Assembly: GCA_945874855.1 (NCBI GenBank)
Contig: CAMCIP010000002.1
Coordinates: forward strand, 1-32,880
Origin: Brevundimonas vancanneytii
GTDB taxonomy: Bacteria > Pseudomonadota > Alphaproteobacteria > Caulobacterales > Caulobacteraceae
Length of the DNA stretch: 32,880 bases
Reading direction: 5' to 3'
The position numbers were made by a program, and so were the translations under genes. Below the pieces are notes generated by a model, which made no database searches, was not told the origin of the DNA, and saw only the letters and a program-made list of their open reading frames with translations. Positions 1 to 7,639 of this stretch are shown here, piece after piece. The first letter of the stretch is position 1; each line of letters begins with the position of its first letter.

Positions 1-308
1 ACGGCCTTCATGACCTTCAGATTGATGCCGATCAGGTCGTCGCGGCTCATGCCCGGCTTGCGCGCCACCCCGGCGGTGACGATGCAGACGTCGGCGCCGG
101 CGATGTCGGCATAGTCATTGGCGCCCTTGAGCGCGACCGAGGCGCCGAACACGGCGGTGGCCTCGGCGATGTCCAGACCCTTGCCCTGGGGGATGCCTTC
201 GGCGATGTCGAACAGGATCACGTCGCCCAGGGCCTCGCGCGCCGCCACGTGGGCGAGGGTGCCGCCGATGTTGCCGGCTCCGATGAGGGCGATTTTGGCG
301 CGGGCCAT
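1..308 (-). CDS. mdh: Malate dehydrogenase, N-terminal part (runs off the window)
   Basis: This is the first ~102 residues of an NAD-dependent malate dehydrogenase, the TCA-cycle enzyme that interconverts malate and oxaloacetate in the cytoplasm. The translation starts MARAKIALIGAGNIGGTLAH, and the Rossmann dinucleotide-binding motif GAGNIGG is at residues 10-16. It continues through LFDIAEGIPQGKGLDIAEA (the Asp that reads the NAD ribose) and VTAGVARKPGMSRDDL, the hallmark of the LDH-like MDH family. The gene reads leftward and is cut by the window edge, so the catalytic His/Asp pair is not visible. The start ATG (306-308) has a GGAG-type ribosome-binding site about 6 nt upstream. The EcsC-family gene is divergent from it across a 137-bp spacer. 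Identification is secure from the motifs. Confidence 0.95.
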   Translation of the reverse strand, partial: MARAKIALIGAGNIGGTLAHVAAREALGDVILFDIAEGIPQGKGLDIAEATAVFGASVALKGANDYADIAGADVCIVTAGVARKPGMSRDDLIGINLKVMKA

Positions 309-330
309 GGGTGTCTCCGGTCTTTGGGGG

Positions 331-362
331 CCTGACGCGACGCGGTCGCTCGCGGCTTGAGG
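331..362 (-). repeat. Copy 1 of a GCGACCGCGTCGC palindromic repeat
   Basis: Read on the minus strand this is CCTCAAGC followed by CGCGAGCGACCGCGTCGCG and TCAGG. It lies 22 bp upstream of the mdh start codon, in the mdh/EcsC divergent spacer. The same pattern (CTCA-GC, then GCGACCGCGTCGC, then a TCAGG-like end) recurs at 5124-5158, 23898-23933 and 23948-23983. This copy is a few bases shorter than the others in its right half. Function is unknown; it could be a mobile palindromic repeat or part of the mdh leader. Confidence 0.6.
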
Positions 363-445
363 CCCGTGTTGCGGGTGCGAAAGAGTTGGCGGGGGTCTAG
401 ACCCGTGGGCGGACGCCTGCAACCTGTCCGGAGGATGGAAAGCCG

Positions 446-1222
446 ATGACCCAACCGTCCGAGATCGTCGCCGCCGAAGACGTGCCCGCCGATCTGGTCA
501 GGGTCGTCGACGACCGCGTGGTGCGCGCCGAGATGGCCGCCTGGCGGGCGCGGACGCTGAAGGCGCCGGGGCTGTGGGACCGGGCGACGCGGGGCACCCA
601 GGACCGGATCAACCGCGTCATTCCCGAACGGGTGCATGCGGCGGTCACCGCGGGCGTCGAGGCCCTGACCCAGGGGCTGCTGACCGGGTCGGAGGTGCTG
701 AAGCCCCGGCCCGAGCGGCCGGGCACCCTGGCGGCCGGGGAGGCGCGGGCGCGGGCGATCCTCAAACGGTACCGGACTACGGCCAGCGTGGAGGGCGGGG
801 TCGCGGGGGCGGGGGGGTTCCTGCTGGCGGCGGCCGATTTTCCGGCCCTGATGGCCATCAAGGTGCGGATGCTGGCCGAGATGGTCGCTGCCCATGGCTG
901 GGGCGGCGGGTCGGCGCGCGAGCGGCTGTTCCTGCTGGCCATCTTCCACCTGGCCTTCGCCAGCGCGCGGCGGCGGCCCGAGGCGCTGCAGGCGCTGGAC
1001 GACTGGATCGCCGGGGTGAACCAGCCCGAACACGTCGCCGACTATGACTGGCGCGCCTTCCAGATCGAGTACCGGGACTTCATCGACCTGGCCAAGCTGG
1101 CCCAGCTGCTGCCGGTGGTGGGGGCGCCGGTGGGGGCGGTGGTCAATTGGCGGCTGGTCGAGCGGCTGGGCGAAACGGCCGTCATGGCGTGCCGGATGCG
1201 CTGGCTGGCGGAGGGGGACTGA
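446..1222 (+). CDS. EcsC family protein
   Basis: A 258-residue protein that I assign to the EcsC family. The name comes from the third gene of the Bacillus ecsABC locus; the biochemical role of these proteins is not established. Visible hallmarks are the Gly/Ala-rich stretch GGVAGAGGFLLAAADFPALM (about residues 117-136), likely a membrane-associated hairpin, followed by IKVRMLAEMVAAHGW. The C-terminal part is AKLAQLLPVVGAPVGAVVNW (about 216-235), where family members usually carry a second Gly-rich segment. There is no signal peptide. The start ATG at 446 has GGAGG at 430-434, a slightly long spacing. It stands alone, divergent from mdh and convergent with rimM, so context gives no pathway. 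Confidence 0.85.
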   Translation: MTQPSEIVAAEDVPADLVRVVDDRVVRAEMAAWRARTLKAPGLWDRATRGTQDRINRVIPERVHAAVTAGVEALTQGLLTGSEVLKPRPERPGTLAAGEARARAILKRYRTTASVEGGVAGAGGFLLAAADFPALMAIKVRMLAEMVAAHGWGGGSARERLFLLAIFHLAFASARRRPEALQALDDWIAGVNQPEHVADYDWRAFQIEYRDFIDLAKLAQLLPVVGAPVGAVVNWRLVERLGETAVMACRMRWLAEGD

Positions 1223-1254
1223 GGCCGGGTCGGCTGGCGGGGGTGGGGGCGTTG

Positions 1255-1420
1255 GTTCATGACCAAGGACACCAAGGTTCACCAAGGTTCACCAAGGACA
1301 CAAAGTGACCTGGCCCGCGGCGCCGCAGGCGATCCCTGTTCCCGGACGTGTGAAGGCGCTGCGCGCGGCCGGCCCGTCTACCCTGGTGTCCTTGGTGGCC
1401 TTGCTTGGTGCCCTTGGTGA
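1255..1420. repeat. Intergenic element with CCAAGG arms (element A)
   Basis: The spacer between the convergent EcsC and rimM genes holds CCAAGG at 1263, 1272, 1282 and 1292 (9-10 bp apart). After a GC-rich core of about 85 bp come inverted words: CCTTGG at 1390 and 1412, with GCTTGG at 1403. The two arms can pair into a long imperfect hairpin. The left arm and core are homologous to 7441-7552. Both carry CGGCGCCGCA (1318-1327) and GGCGCTGCGCGCG (1355-1367) in the same order and nearly the same spacing. No transposase or credible ORF lies inside. It may act as a transcription end for the two converging genes, but there is no T-tract. Confidence 0.75.
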
Positions 1421-1464
1421 AGAACCTGCCTCGGCGACGCACTGCCCGAAACCGTAAGGCAGGT

Positions 1465-1983
1465 TCAGTCCCGCTCATCGACCTCCGCCGGGCGGATGGC
1501 GCGGAGCCAGCCTTCGGCGGGGCGCACCTCGGGCACGGCCGCGCGGGTGAAGGGCAGGTACCAGGTGGGGCCGCCCTGGGCCGGAGCGATCTCCAGCATG
1601 TCGCCGGCCCCGAAATTCGGCACGGCGCGCACCGTGCCCAGTAGGGCCCCGTCAGGGTCCCGGGCCTCGAGGCCGATCAGGTCGGCGAGGTAGAAGTCGT
1701 CCTCGTCCTCGGGGGGCGGCAGGCGATCGCGGGGCACGAACAGCTTCAGCCCGCGCAGGGCGTCGGCCTGTTCCTTGGTGGCGATCTGTGCGGCGCGGCC
1801 GACGATCCCGCCCTTGTCCGGCCGGGCCGAGGTCAGGGTCAGGCCGACGGAGCCGTCGGCCCGCAGCAGGGGCCCATAGGCCAGCAGGGCCATGGGGTCG
1901 GAGGTCCAGGCCGTGACCCGGACCTCGCCCTTGACCCCGAACCCGCCGGCGACCTGGGCCACGAGGATGAGTTTTTCGGTCAT
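1465..1983 (-). CDS. rimM: Ribosome maturation factor RimM
   Basis: A 172-residue cytoplasmic factor that binds ribosomal protein S19 and helps mature the head of the 30S subunit and process 16S rRNA. The N-terminal beta-barrel domain starts with LILVAQVAGGFGVKGEVRV (residues 5-23), the family's I-x-G-x-x-GxGxKGEV signature. The C-terminal PRC-barrel half includes DDFYLADLIGLEARDPDGA and the terminal FTRAAVPEVRPAEGWL. Length is normal for the family. It is the last gene of ffh-rpsP-rimM on the minus strand, but is separated from rpsP by a 207-bp spacer with GGGAGAGG-type palindromes. The expected next partner, trmD, is not downstream. Confidence 0.95.
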   Translation of the reverse strand: MTEKLILVAQVAGGFGVKGEVRVTAWTSDPMALLAYGPLLRADGSVGLTLTSARPDKGGIVGRAAQIATKEQADALRGLKLFVPRDRLPPPEDEDDFYLADLIGLEARDPDGALLGTVRAVPNFGAGDMLEIAPAQGGPTWYLPFTRAAVPEVRPAEGWLRAIRPAEVDERD

Positions 1984-2162
1984 GCGCCCCCTCTCCCGGC
2001 AGGAGAGGCCTTGAACGGCCGTGAGCCCGCGAGGGCGCGCGGACGCGCGACCCGATGGGCGGCGCAGTGCGTCAGTGAGTGTGGGGTGGCCGGTGAGTTC
2101 ATTCGCACGGTAACCCCTCTCCCTTTCGGCTGGCGCATCGCTGACGCTCTGCGAGCCTCAAG

Positions 2163-2183
2163 CCCTCTCCCGCCGGGAGAGGG
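2163..2183. repeat. Palindrome CCCTCTCCCG/CGGGAGAGGG just after rpsP
   Basis: Two perfect 10-bp arms, CCCTCTCCCG (2163-2172) and CGGGAGAGGG (2174-2183), are separated by one base and lie 7 bp beyond the rpsP stop. Related but weaker CTCTCC words occur at 1990-1997 and 2116-2122 in the same rpsP-rimM spacer. In the mRNA this would fold into a very stable stem between rpsP and rimM, which could protect the upstream message or lower expression of rimM. No poly-U follows, so it is not a standard terminator. The rest of the 207-bp spacer holds nothing else I recognise. Confidence 0.6.
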
Positions 2184-2190
2184 ACCTGTT

Positions 2191-2787
2191 TCAGGCCTCG
2201 GTCTTCTCCTCGGTGGCCTCGGCGGCGGGCGCCTCTTCAGCGGCCGGAGCGTCTTCCGCGGCGGCTTCGGCCGGGGCCTCTTCGGCGACGGCTTCCGTCA
2301 CTTCGGGCTCGGGCGCAGCTTCAGGCTCGGGGGCCGGGGCGTTGCGGGCGGCCTCAGCGGCGGCGGCGGCCTCTTCCTTGGCGCGGGCGGCGGCTTCGGC
2401 GGCCTCGATCTTGGCGGCGGCCTCGGCTTCCAGACGGTCAGCCTCGCGCTGGGCGCGCTCGGCGGCGCGCTCCTGGGCCTTCTTGCCCGGCTCGCCACGC
2501 TTGGGGTTGTTGCCCTGGGTCCACTTGACCTTGGCGCCCAGGGTCTCGTCCTGGCTCAGGAAGCGGGCGACGCGGTCGGTCGGCTGGGCGCCCTTGCCCA
2601 GCCATTCGGCGATGCGCTCGACCTTCAGGGCCACGCGCGGCTTGTCGCCGTCCTTGGGCAGCATCGGATTGTAGCTGCCGACCTTCTCGATGAATTTGCC
2701 GTCGCGGGGCGCGTGGGAGTCGGCGACGACGATGTGATAGTAGGGGCGCTTCTTGGCGCCGCCGCGGGCCAGACGAATCTTCAGCAT
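2191..2787 (-). CDS. rpsP: 30S ribosomal protein S16 with long Ala/Glu tail
   Basis: A 198-residue S16, an early-binding small-subunit protein needed for 30S assembly. The S16 core is residues 1 to about 85, starting MLKIRLARGGAKKRPYYHIV and including KFIEKVGSYNPM and ERIAEWLGKGAQPTDRV. It is followed by a basic stretch (KRGEPGKKAQERAAERAQRE) and an acidic, Ala/Pro/Glu-rich tail to the end that looks disordered or coiled. Extended S16 tails occur in alphaproteobacteria, but this one more than doubles the usual ~80-90 residue protein. I chose the start at 2787 because MLKIRLARGG is the conserved N-terminus; the frame stays open upstream without similarity. It lies 22 bp after ffh and is presumably cotranscribed. 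Confidence 0.95.
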   Translation of the reverse strand: MLKIRLARGGAKKRPYYHIVVADSHAPRDGKFIEKVGSYNPMLPKDGDKPRVALKVERIAEWLGKGAQPTDRVARFLSQDETLGAKVKWTQGNNPKRGEPGKKAQERAAERAQREADRLEAEAAAKIEAAEAAARAKEEAAAAAEAARNAPAPEPEAAPEPEVTEAVAEEAPAEAAAEDAPAAEEAPAAEATEEKTEA

Positions 2788-2809
2788 TTTCAGTCTCTTT
2801 CTTGGGAAG

Positions 2810-4351
2810 TCAGGGTTTCTTGGGAGGGAAGCCCGGCAGGCCGGGCAGGCCTCCCGGAAGCGGGGGGCCGCCGAGGCCGGCAAGCCGGTCCTGGAGGGCC
2901 TGGATCTCTTCGGGCGAGGGTTCGGGCGCCTTGCCGCCGCCCAGGGCCTTGAGTCGGGCCATGTCGGGGCCGCCCATGCCGGGCATGCCCCCGCCCATCC
3001 CGGGCAGGCCGCCCAGCATGGCGGCCATCTGCTGCATCTTGCGCGGGCCGCCGCGGGCCATGGACTTGACCATGTCGGCCATCTGCCGGTGCTGTTTGAG
3101 CAGGCGGTTGACGTCCTGGACCTCGACGCCGGCGCCGGCGGCGATACGCTTCTTGCGGCTGGCGTTCAGCAGGTCGGGCTTCTTGCGCTCGACCTTGGTC
3201 ATGGCGGAGATGATCGCCTCCTGGCGGGCGATCATGCGGTCGTCGACGCCGCTGTCGGCCATCTGGGCCTTCATCTTCGCCACGCCGGGCAGCATGCCCA
3301 TGATGCCCTGCAGCCCGCCCATCCGCTTCATCTGCTGCAGCTGGCCGGCCAGGTCGTTCAGATCGAACTGGCCCTTGGCCAGTTTGCGGGCCATGGCCTC
3401 GGCCTTGGACTGGTCCAGCTCCTGGGCGGCCTTTTCGACCAGGGCGACGATGTCGCCCTGACCCAGGATCCGGCCCGCCACGCGGCGGGCGTCGAACAGT
3501 TCCAGGGCGTCGACCTTCTCGCCCGCGCCGAGGAATTTGATCGGCAAGCCGGTGACGGCCCGCATCGACAGCATGGCGCCGCCGCGCCCGTCACCGTCGG
3601 CGCGGGTCAGGACCAGGCCGGTCAGGGGCAGACGTTCGTGGAAGGCCTTGGCCGTGCGGACGGCGTCCTGACCGGTCAGGCTGTCGGCGACCAGCAGGGT
3701 CTCGACCGGCTTCGAGATCGCGGCCACCTCGGCCACCTCGGCCATCAGGGCCTCGTCGAGGGTGATGCGGCCGGCGGTGTCGAGGATCAGGACGTCGAAG
3801 CCCTGCAGCCGGGCCGAGGTCAGGGCCCGCCGGGTGATCTGCACCGCGCTCTCGCCGGCCACGATCGGCAGGACGGCGACCTCGATCTGCTGGCCCAGCT
3901 GGGCCAGCTGTTCCATCGCCGCCGGACGCCGCGTGTCCAGCGAGGCCATCATGACCTTCTTGCGGTCCGTCTTCGTCAGGCGCAGCGCCAGCTTGGCCGA
4001 GGTGGTCGTCTTGCCCGAGCCCTGCAGGCCGGCCATCAGGAAGACGGCGGGCGGCGTGGCGTTCAGATTGACGGGGACCGGCTCCTCGCCGCCCAGCATC
4101 TCGATCAGGCCGTCATAGACGATCTTGACCACCTGATCGGCCGGCTTGACCGAGCGGATGACCGCCTCGCCCGTGGCGCGCTCGGTGGCGAAGGCGATGA
4201 AGTCCTTGACCACGGGCAGGGCGACGTCGGCCTCGAGCAGGGCCACACGCACCTCGCGCATCGCCTCGGCCACGTCCTTTTCGGACAGGGCGCCGCGACC
4301 GGTGATCCGGTCGAAGACGCCTGAGAGCCGCTCGTTCAGAGCCTCGAACAT
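2810..4351 (-). CDS. ffh: Signal recognition particle protein Ffh
   Basis: A 513-residue GTPase subunit of the signal recognition particle. It binds signal sequences emerging from the ribosome and hands them to FtsY at the membrane. The N domain starts MFEALNERLSGVFDRITGRG. The G domain has the P-loop GLQGSGKTT (108-116), DTRRPAA (139-145), LDTAGR and the TRADGDGRGG guanine-recognition region, where the usual Lys of TKxD is Arg. The M domain is Met-rich (QQMKRMGGLQGIMGMLPG; ARGGPRKMQQMAAMLGGLPG) with a Gly/Pro-rich tail. I placed the start at 4351 because that is the conserved MFEAL start; the frame is open 14 codons further without support. It heads the ffh-rpsP-rimM block. Confidence 0.97.
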   Translation of the reverse strand: MFEALNERLSGVFDRITGRGALSEKDVAEAMREVRVALLEADVALPVVKDFIAFATERATGEAVIRSVKPADQVVKIVYDGLIEMLGGEEPVPVNLNATPPAVFLMAGLQGSGKTTTSAKLALRLTKTDRKKVMMASLDTRRPAAMEQLAQLGQQIEVAVLPIVAGESAVQITRRALTSARLQGFDVLILDTAGRITLDEALMAEVAEVAAISKPVETLLVADSLTGQDAVRTAKAFHERLPLTGLVLTRADGDGRGGAMLSMRAVTGLPIKFLGAGEKVDALELFDARRVAGRILGQGDIVALVEKAAQELDQSKAEAMARKLAKGQFDLNDLAGQLQQMKRMGGLQGIMGMLPGVAKMKAQMADSGVDDRMIARQEAIISAMTKVERKKPDLLNASRKKRIAAGAGVEVQDVNRLLKQHRQMADMVKSMARGGPRKMQQMAAMLGGLPGMGGGMPGMGGPDMARLKALGGGKAPEPSPEEIQALQDRLAGLGGPPLPGGLPGLPGFPPKKP

Positions 4352-4688
4352 CCGCACCTCGTCTGCGACGGGCGAACCGGCTCCATACGACAACGGCCCC
4401 CGGCGACGCTCACGTCGGCGGAGGGTTCTCGCCCACCTCGTCCGGCCGAAACCGGGGTCGTGTGGGTGGAGACGCGAGGTTCACTTGCGTCGGAAGCCGC
4501 GGCTTATGCGGGAAAAGGCGGGGAAAGACAAGGCGCGGCCCGGAACGGGAGTCGCGTCCGCCTTTCCGCGAATTCATGTGCCGCCACGGTTCCGCCGCGT
4601 GTTCTACAAACGCCTGAAACAAAGCATAGATATTGCGCTGTCGTCGCCGATCAGAGCGATAAACATGCTGATATCAGGAGAGTATTGT
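4352..4688. promoter_or_regulatory. 337-bp divergent spacer between ffh and the UrcA gene
   Basis: This spacer must hold the promoters of ffh (leftward) and the UrcA gene (rightward). The last ~90 bp (about 4600-4688) are clearly more AT-rich than the surroundings and are the likeliest promoter region for the UrcA gene. They contain the 10-bp palindrome CTGATATCAG (4668-4677), and its CAGGAG end doubles as the ribosome-binding site. A weak inverted pair, AAAGGCGG (4514-4521) and CCGCCTTT (4558-4565), lies in the middle. I see no RNA gene, riboswitch or credible short ORF. Confidence 0.4.
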
Positions 4689-5009
4689 ATGAAATCGTTC
4701 TTCGTGGCCGCCGCTGTGGCCCTGTTGACCGCCGCCCCCGCCGTCGCCGCCGATCCCCTGCGCATCGTTCTGGCCGACCTCGACCTGGGCACGTCCCGGG
4801 GCGCGGCCCTACTGGACGCCCGCATCGACGCCGCCGCCGCCGCCCTGTGCCGCGATGCGCGCCGCCCCGGCAGCCGCCTGTCTGACCGCGCCTGGTGCGA
4901 GGCCGGCGTGCGCGCCGAGGTGATGGACCGCCTGCCCAGCCGCGCGCGAGCCGACTATGTGCGCGCCACCGACCTGCTGACGGTCCGGGTTCCGACCGTT
5001 TCGCGCTGA
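4689..5009 (+). CDS. UrcA family periplasmic protein
   Basis: A 106-residue secreted protein. The signal peptide is MKSFFVAAAVALLTAAPAVA (cleavage about 20/21). The mature part, RIVLADLDLGTSRGAALLDA with RIDAAAAALC, matches the UrcA pattern (V-x-YxDLDLxT-x-G-x-x-L-x-x-RI-x-x-AA-x-x-VC). Two cysteines (ALC and WCEAG) could form a disulfide in the periplasm. UrcA proteins are common in Caulobacterales and Sphingomonadales and have no established biochemical activity. The start was chosen at 4689 because CAGGAG lies about 9 nt upstream and a signal peptide follows at once, although the frame is open further upstream. It is a single-gene unit closed by the terminator at 5026-5066. Confidence 0.85.
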   Translation: MKSFFVAAAVALLTAAPAVAADPLRIVLADLDLGTSRGAALLDARIDAAAAALCRDARRPGSRLSDRAWCEAGVRAEVMDRLPSRARADYVRATDLLTVRVPTVSR

Positions 5010-5025
5010 TCGACCCCGCGGAGAC

Positions 5026-5066
5026 GAAAAAGGCCCCGGCGAGCGACCGCCGGGGCCTTTCTTTTT
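5026..5066. terminator. Strong intrinsic terminator after the UrcA gene
   Basis: The perfect 11-bp stem AAGGCCCCGGC (5030-5040) and GCCGGGGCCTT (5049-5059) encloses an 8-nt loop. A run of T residues follows on the right (TTTCTTTTT), and an A-run precedes it on the left (GAAAAA). It therefore has the structure of a rho-independent terminator in both directions. It lies 17 bp after the UrcA stop and about 100 bp beyond the end of the converging M3 peptidase gene. Confidence 0.93.
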
Positions 5067-5090
5067 GCCCTGTCGCTCGGCCCGCGGGGC

Positions 5091-5136
5091 CTCGCTGCCT
5101 GAGGGCCGCGCGCTCGAGGCGGGCTCAGGCAGCGAG
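5091..5136. repeat. 13-bp inverted repeat CTCGCTGCCTGAG
   Basis: CTCGCTGCCTGAG (5091-5103) and its exact reverse complement CTCAGGCAGCGAG (5124-5136) flank 20 bp. The right arm is also the start of copy 2 of the GCGACCGCGTCGC repeat. It could form a second hairpin just past the M3 peptidase stop codon, which is read leftward. Confidence 0.7.
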
Positions 5137-5158
5137 CGACCGCGTCGCGAGCGTTAGC
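5124..5158 (+). repeat. Copy 2 of the GCGACCGCGTCGC palindromic repeat
   Basis: CTCAGGCAGCGA, then GCGACCGCGTCGC, then GAGCGTTAGC. It has the same order of words as the copies at 331-362, 23898-23933 and 23948-23983. It lies 8 bp beyond the 3' end of the M3 peptidase gene, so this copy is at a gene end while the others are at gene starts. Confidence 0.6.
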
Positions 5159-5166
5159 GCCCTGTT

Positions 5167-7335
5167 TCAGGAAACCGGGAAGCCCCGGACCTTCAGCAGG
5201 GCCGTGACGTCCGGGTCGCGGCCGCGGAAGCGGCGATAGGCCTCGGCCCGGTCGGTGGTGTTGCCCTCCGCCAGGATGATGTCCTTGTAGCGACGGCCGA
5301 TGTCCGGATTGAAGACGTCGCCCGACTCCTCGAAATAGGCCCAGGTGTCTGCGTCCATCACCTCGGACCAGAGGTAGGAATAGTAGCCGGCCGAATAGGC
5401 GTCCGACGTGAACAGGTGATTGAACTGCGGCAGGCGGTGCCGCATCACGATCTCCTTCGGCATGCCGTAGCGCGCCAGGCTCTCGCGTTCGAAGGCGGCG
5501 ATGTCGGTCGGCGGCTCCGCGCGGGTATGCAGGTCCATGTCGACCAGGGCCGAGGACAGATAGCTGACGGTGGCATAGCCCTGGTTGAAGGTGGCCGCCG
5601 CCTCGATCTTGTCGACGAGGGACTGGGGCATGGGCTGGCCGGTTTCGACATGCTTCATGAAGCCGTCGAGGATGGGGCGGCTCAGCACCCAGTGCTCATG
5701 CACCTGGGACGGATATTCGACATAGTCGCGCGGCGTGCCCGCCAGGCCCGGATAGGTCACCTTCGACGACAGGCTGTGCAGGGCATGGCCGAACTCGTGG
5801 AACAGGGTCTCGGCGTCGTCCAGCGAGATCAGCAGGGGCTGACCGGCCTGGGCCTTGTTGAAATTGTTGTTGTTCGACGACAGCACATTCTTGACGCCGT
5901 CATAGGTCGAATAGCTGCGATAGGTCGTGGCCCAGGCCCCGGAGCGCTTGCCGGTGCGGTTGAAGTCGTCCGAATAGAACAGGCCGACGTGACTGCCGTC
6001 CGCCTTGTTCTTCACCTCGAACACCTCGACGTCGGGATGGAAGACCGGCACCGACCCGGCCGGGACGGGCACGAAGTCGAAGCCGTACAGCCGCCCGGCC
6101 ATGTAGAAGGCGCCCTGTTTGACGGCGTTCAGTTCGAAATACGGTTTGATCTCGTTCTGATCGAGGTCGTACTTCGCCTTCCGCACCTTCTCGGCATAGT
6201 AGAGATAGTCCCACGGCTCGATGTCGTGGCCGGCGAGGGCCCGCATGTCGGCCACTTCCTCGGCCACCCGGGCGACGGCGGGGCGCCAGACCCGCATCAT
6301 CAGATCCATGGCCGCCTCGGGCGTCCTGGCCATGGTGTCCTGCATGCGCCATTCGGCGTGGTTGGCGTATCCCAGCAGCCTGGCCCGCTGGGCCCGCAGA
6401 CGCACGATCTCGGCGATGACGGCCTTGGTGTCGGTGGCGTCACCATTGTCGCCGCGGCCGACGAATTTGCGCCAGACCTTCTCGCGCAGGGCGCGGTCGT
6501 CGGCCAGGGTCAGGAAGGGGTCGACGCTGGAGCGGGTGTTGACGATGGCCCAGCCCTCGAGATTGCGCTGCCGCGCCGCCGCGGCGGCGCCGGCCTTGTC
6601 CGAGGCGGGCAGACCGGCCACGCCGGCCTCGTCGGGGATGTGGGTCCAGGCGTTCTCGTCGGCGACGACCTTCTGGCCGAAGCTGGTGAAGGCATTGGCC
6701 AGGGCGGTGTTGATGCGACCCAGCTCGGCCTTGCCGGCGGCGTCCAGCTGGGCACCCGAACGGATGAAGCCGTCGCGGCTGCGCTCGGCCAGGCGGGTCT
6801 GCTCGGGCGTCAGGCCCGCGGCCTGCGCGCCGTCGGCCACGGCCTTGACGCGCTGGAACAGCTTCTCGTTGAAGGTGATCTCATTGCCGGCCTGGGTCAG
6901 GATCGGCGCGACCTCGCGCTGGACGGCCTGATAGTCGGGCGAGCCGATGTTGCCGGCCATGACCCCGAACAGGGCCAGGCAGCGGCTCAGGGGTTCACCC
7001 GCCATCTGCATGGCCACTGCGGTGTTGGCGAAGGTGGGCGGTTCGGGATTGTCGGCGATGGCGGCATATTCCGCGCGCTGCAGCTCGATGCCCTCCATGA
7101 TGGCGGCCTTGAGCTTTTCGGCGGTGACCTTGTCCCAGGGCGGCACGCCCTCATAGGGGCCGGTCCAGACCTGCAGCAGCTCGGCGCGCGGCGTCTGGAC
7201 CGGCAGCAGGGCCTTGGCCACGGCGGCGTCGGCGGCCAGGGTGGCGGACGAGGCCGATCCGCCCATGCCGGCGGTGGCGCAGCCGGTGAGGGCCAACAGG
7301 CTGCCCCCGGCGATGAGGAAATGGCGTCTTTGCAT
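5167..7335 (-). CDS. Exported M3 family metallopeptidase (peptidyl-dipeptidase Dcp-like)
   Basis: A 722-residue zinc oligopeptidase that I expect to break down peptides in the cell envelope. The thermolysin-like motif HEFGH is at residues 513-517 inside LDDAETLFHEFGHALHSLSS, with the further zinc Glu expected in the following EYPSQVHEHW region. The family's substrate-binding C-terminal region is present (SDAYSAGYYSYLWSEVMDAD). The N-terminus, MQRRHFLIAGGSLLALTGCA, combines a twin Arg with a lipobox (LTGC), so it is probably an exported lipoprotein. A GGAGAG ribosome-binding site lies about 9 nt before the start. Length fits Dcp (about 680 residues) plus a signal. Dcp and oligopeptidase A cannot be told apart with certainty here. 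Confidence 0.93.
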   Translation of the reverse strand: MQRRHFLIAGGSLLALTGCATAGMGGSASSATLAADAAVAKALLPVQTPRAELLQVWTGPYEGVPPWDKVTAEKLKAAIMEGIELQRAEYAAIADNPEPPTFANTAVAMQMAGEPLSRCLALFGVMAGNIGSPDYQAVQREVAPILTQAGNEITFNEKLFQRVKAVADGAQAAGLTPEQTRLAERSRDGFIRSGAQLDAAGKAELGRINTALANAFTSFGQKVVADENAWTHIPDEAGVAGLPASDKAGAAAAARQRNLEGWAIVNTRSSVDPFLTLADDRALREKVWRKFVGRGDNGDATDTKAVIAEIVRLRAQRARLLGYANHAEWRMQDTMARTPEAAMDLMMRVWRPAVARVAEEVADMRALAGHDIEPWDYLYYAEKVRKAKYDLDQNEIKPYFELNAVKQGAFYMAGRLYGFDFVPVPAGSVPVFHPDVEVFEVKNKADGSHVGLFYSDDFNRTGKRSGAWATTYRSYSTYDGVKNVLSSNNNNFNKAQAGQPLLISLDDAETLFHEFGHALHSLSSKVTYPGLAGTPRDYVEYPSQVHEHWVLSRPILDGFMKHVETGQPMPQSLVDKIEAAATFNQGYATVSYLSSALVDMDLHTRAEPPTDIAAFERESLARYGMPKEIVMRHRLPQFNHLFTSDAYSAGYYSYLWSEVMDADTWAYFEESGDVFNPDIGRRYKDIILAEGNTTDRAEAYRRFRGRDPDVTALLKVRGFPVS

Positions 7336-7440
7336 GACGAAGGCTCTCCGCGTCGAAAAATCGGTGCCGGACCTTGGACCGTCGTCGGCCGGCTGTCACC
7401 TGAACGGCCGGTAATCTTCCTTGCGCGCCCGGCCAAAGGG

Positions 7441-7552
7441 TTCATCACCAAGGCCACAAAGGGTTCACCAAGGACACCAGGGGACCGAAGTCGTCGGCGC
7501 CGCACGGGCCCTGATCCCACCGTTCGGGTCCGGTGGGCGCTGCGCGCGACCG
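7441..7552. repeat. Intergenic element with CCAAGG words (element B)
   Basis: This lies in the 304-bp divergent spacer (7336-7639) between the M3 peptidase and murI, which otherwise holds only their unseen promoters. CCAAGG occurs at 7448 and 7468. It is followed 27 bp later by CGGCGCCGCA (7495-7504) and then GGCGCTGCGCGCG (7536-7548). Element A at 1255-1420 has the same words in the same order and orientation: CCAAGG to CGGCGCCGCA is 26 bp there against 27 bp here, and the two core words are 37 bp apart there against 41 bp here. Unlike A, B has no inverted CCTTGG arm on the right, so it may be a truncated copy. Confidence 0.75.
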
Positions 7553-7639
7553 AACCTGGATCTTCTGGCGCTGCTGATCCCGACGACCCCGGTCAGCTGA
7601 AAGTGGACGCCGCACACCCCCGCGTCTAAAGGCCGCCCC

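Noticed and set aside
1257..1478. A 73-codon reading frame through element A
   Set aside because: Its peptide is the translation of the CCAAGG words (SLVNLGEPWCPW); a similar phrase arises from element B, so it is repeat DNA, not a gene.
5416..7629. A 737-codon open frame opposite the M3 peptidase gene
   Set aside because: It is His/Gly/Leu-rich antisense translation without any domain; the minus strand carries a complete HEFGH peptidase.
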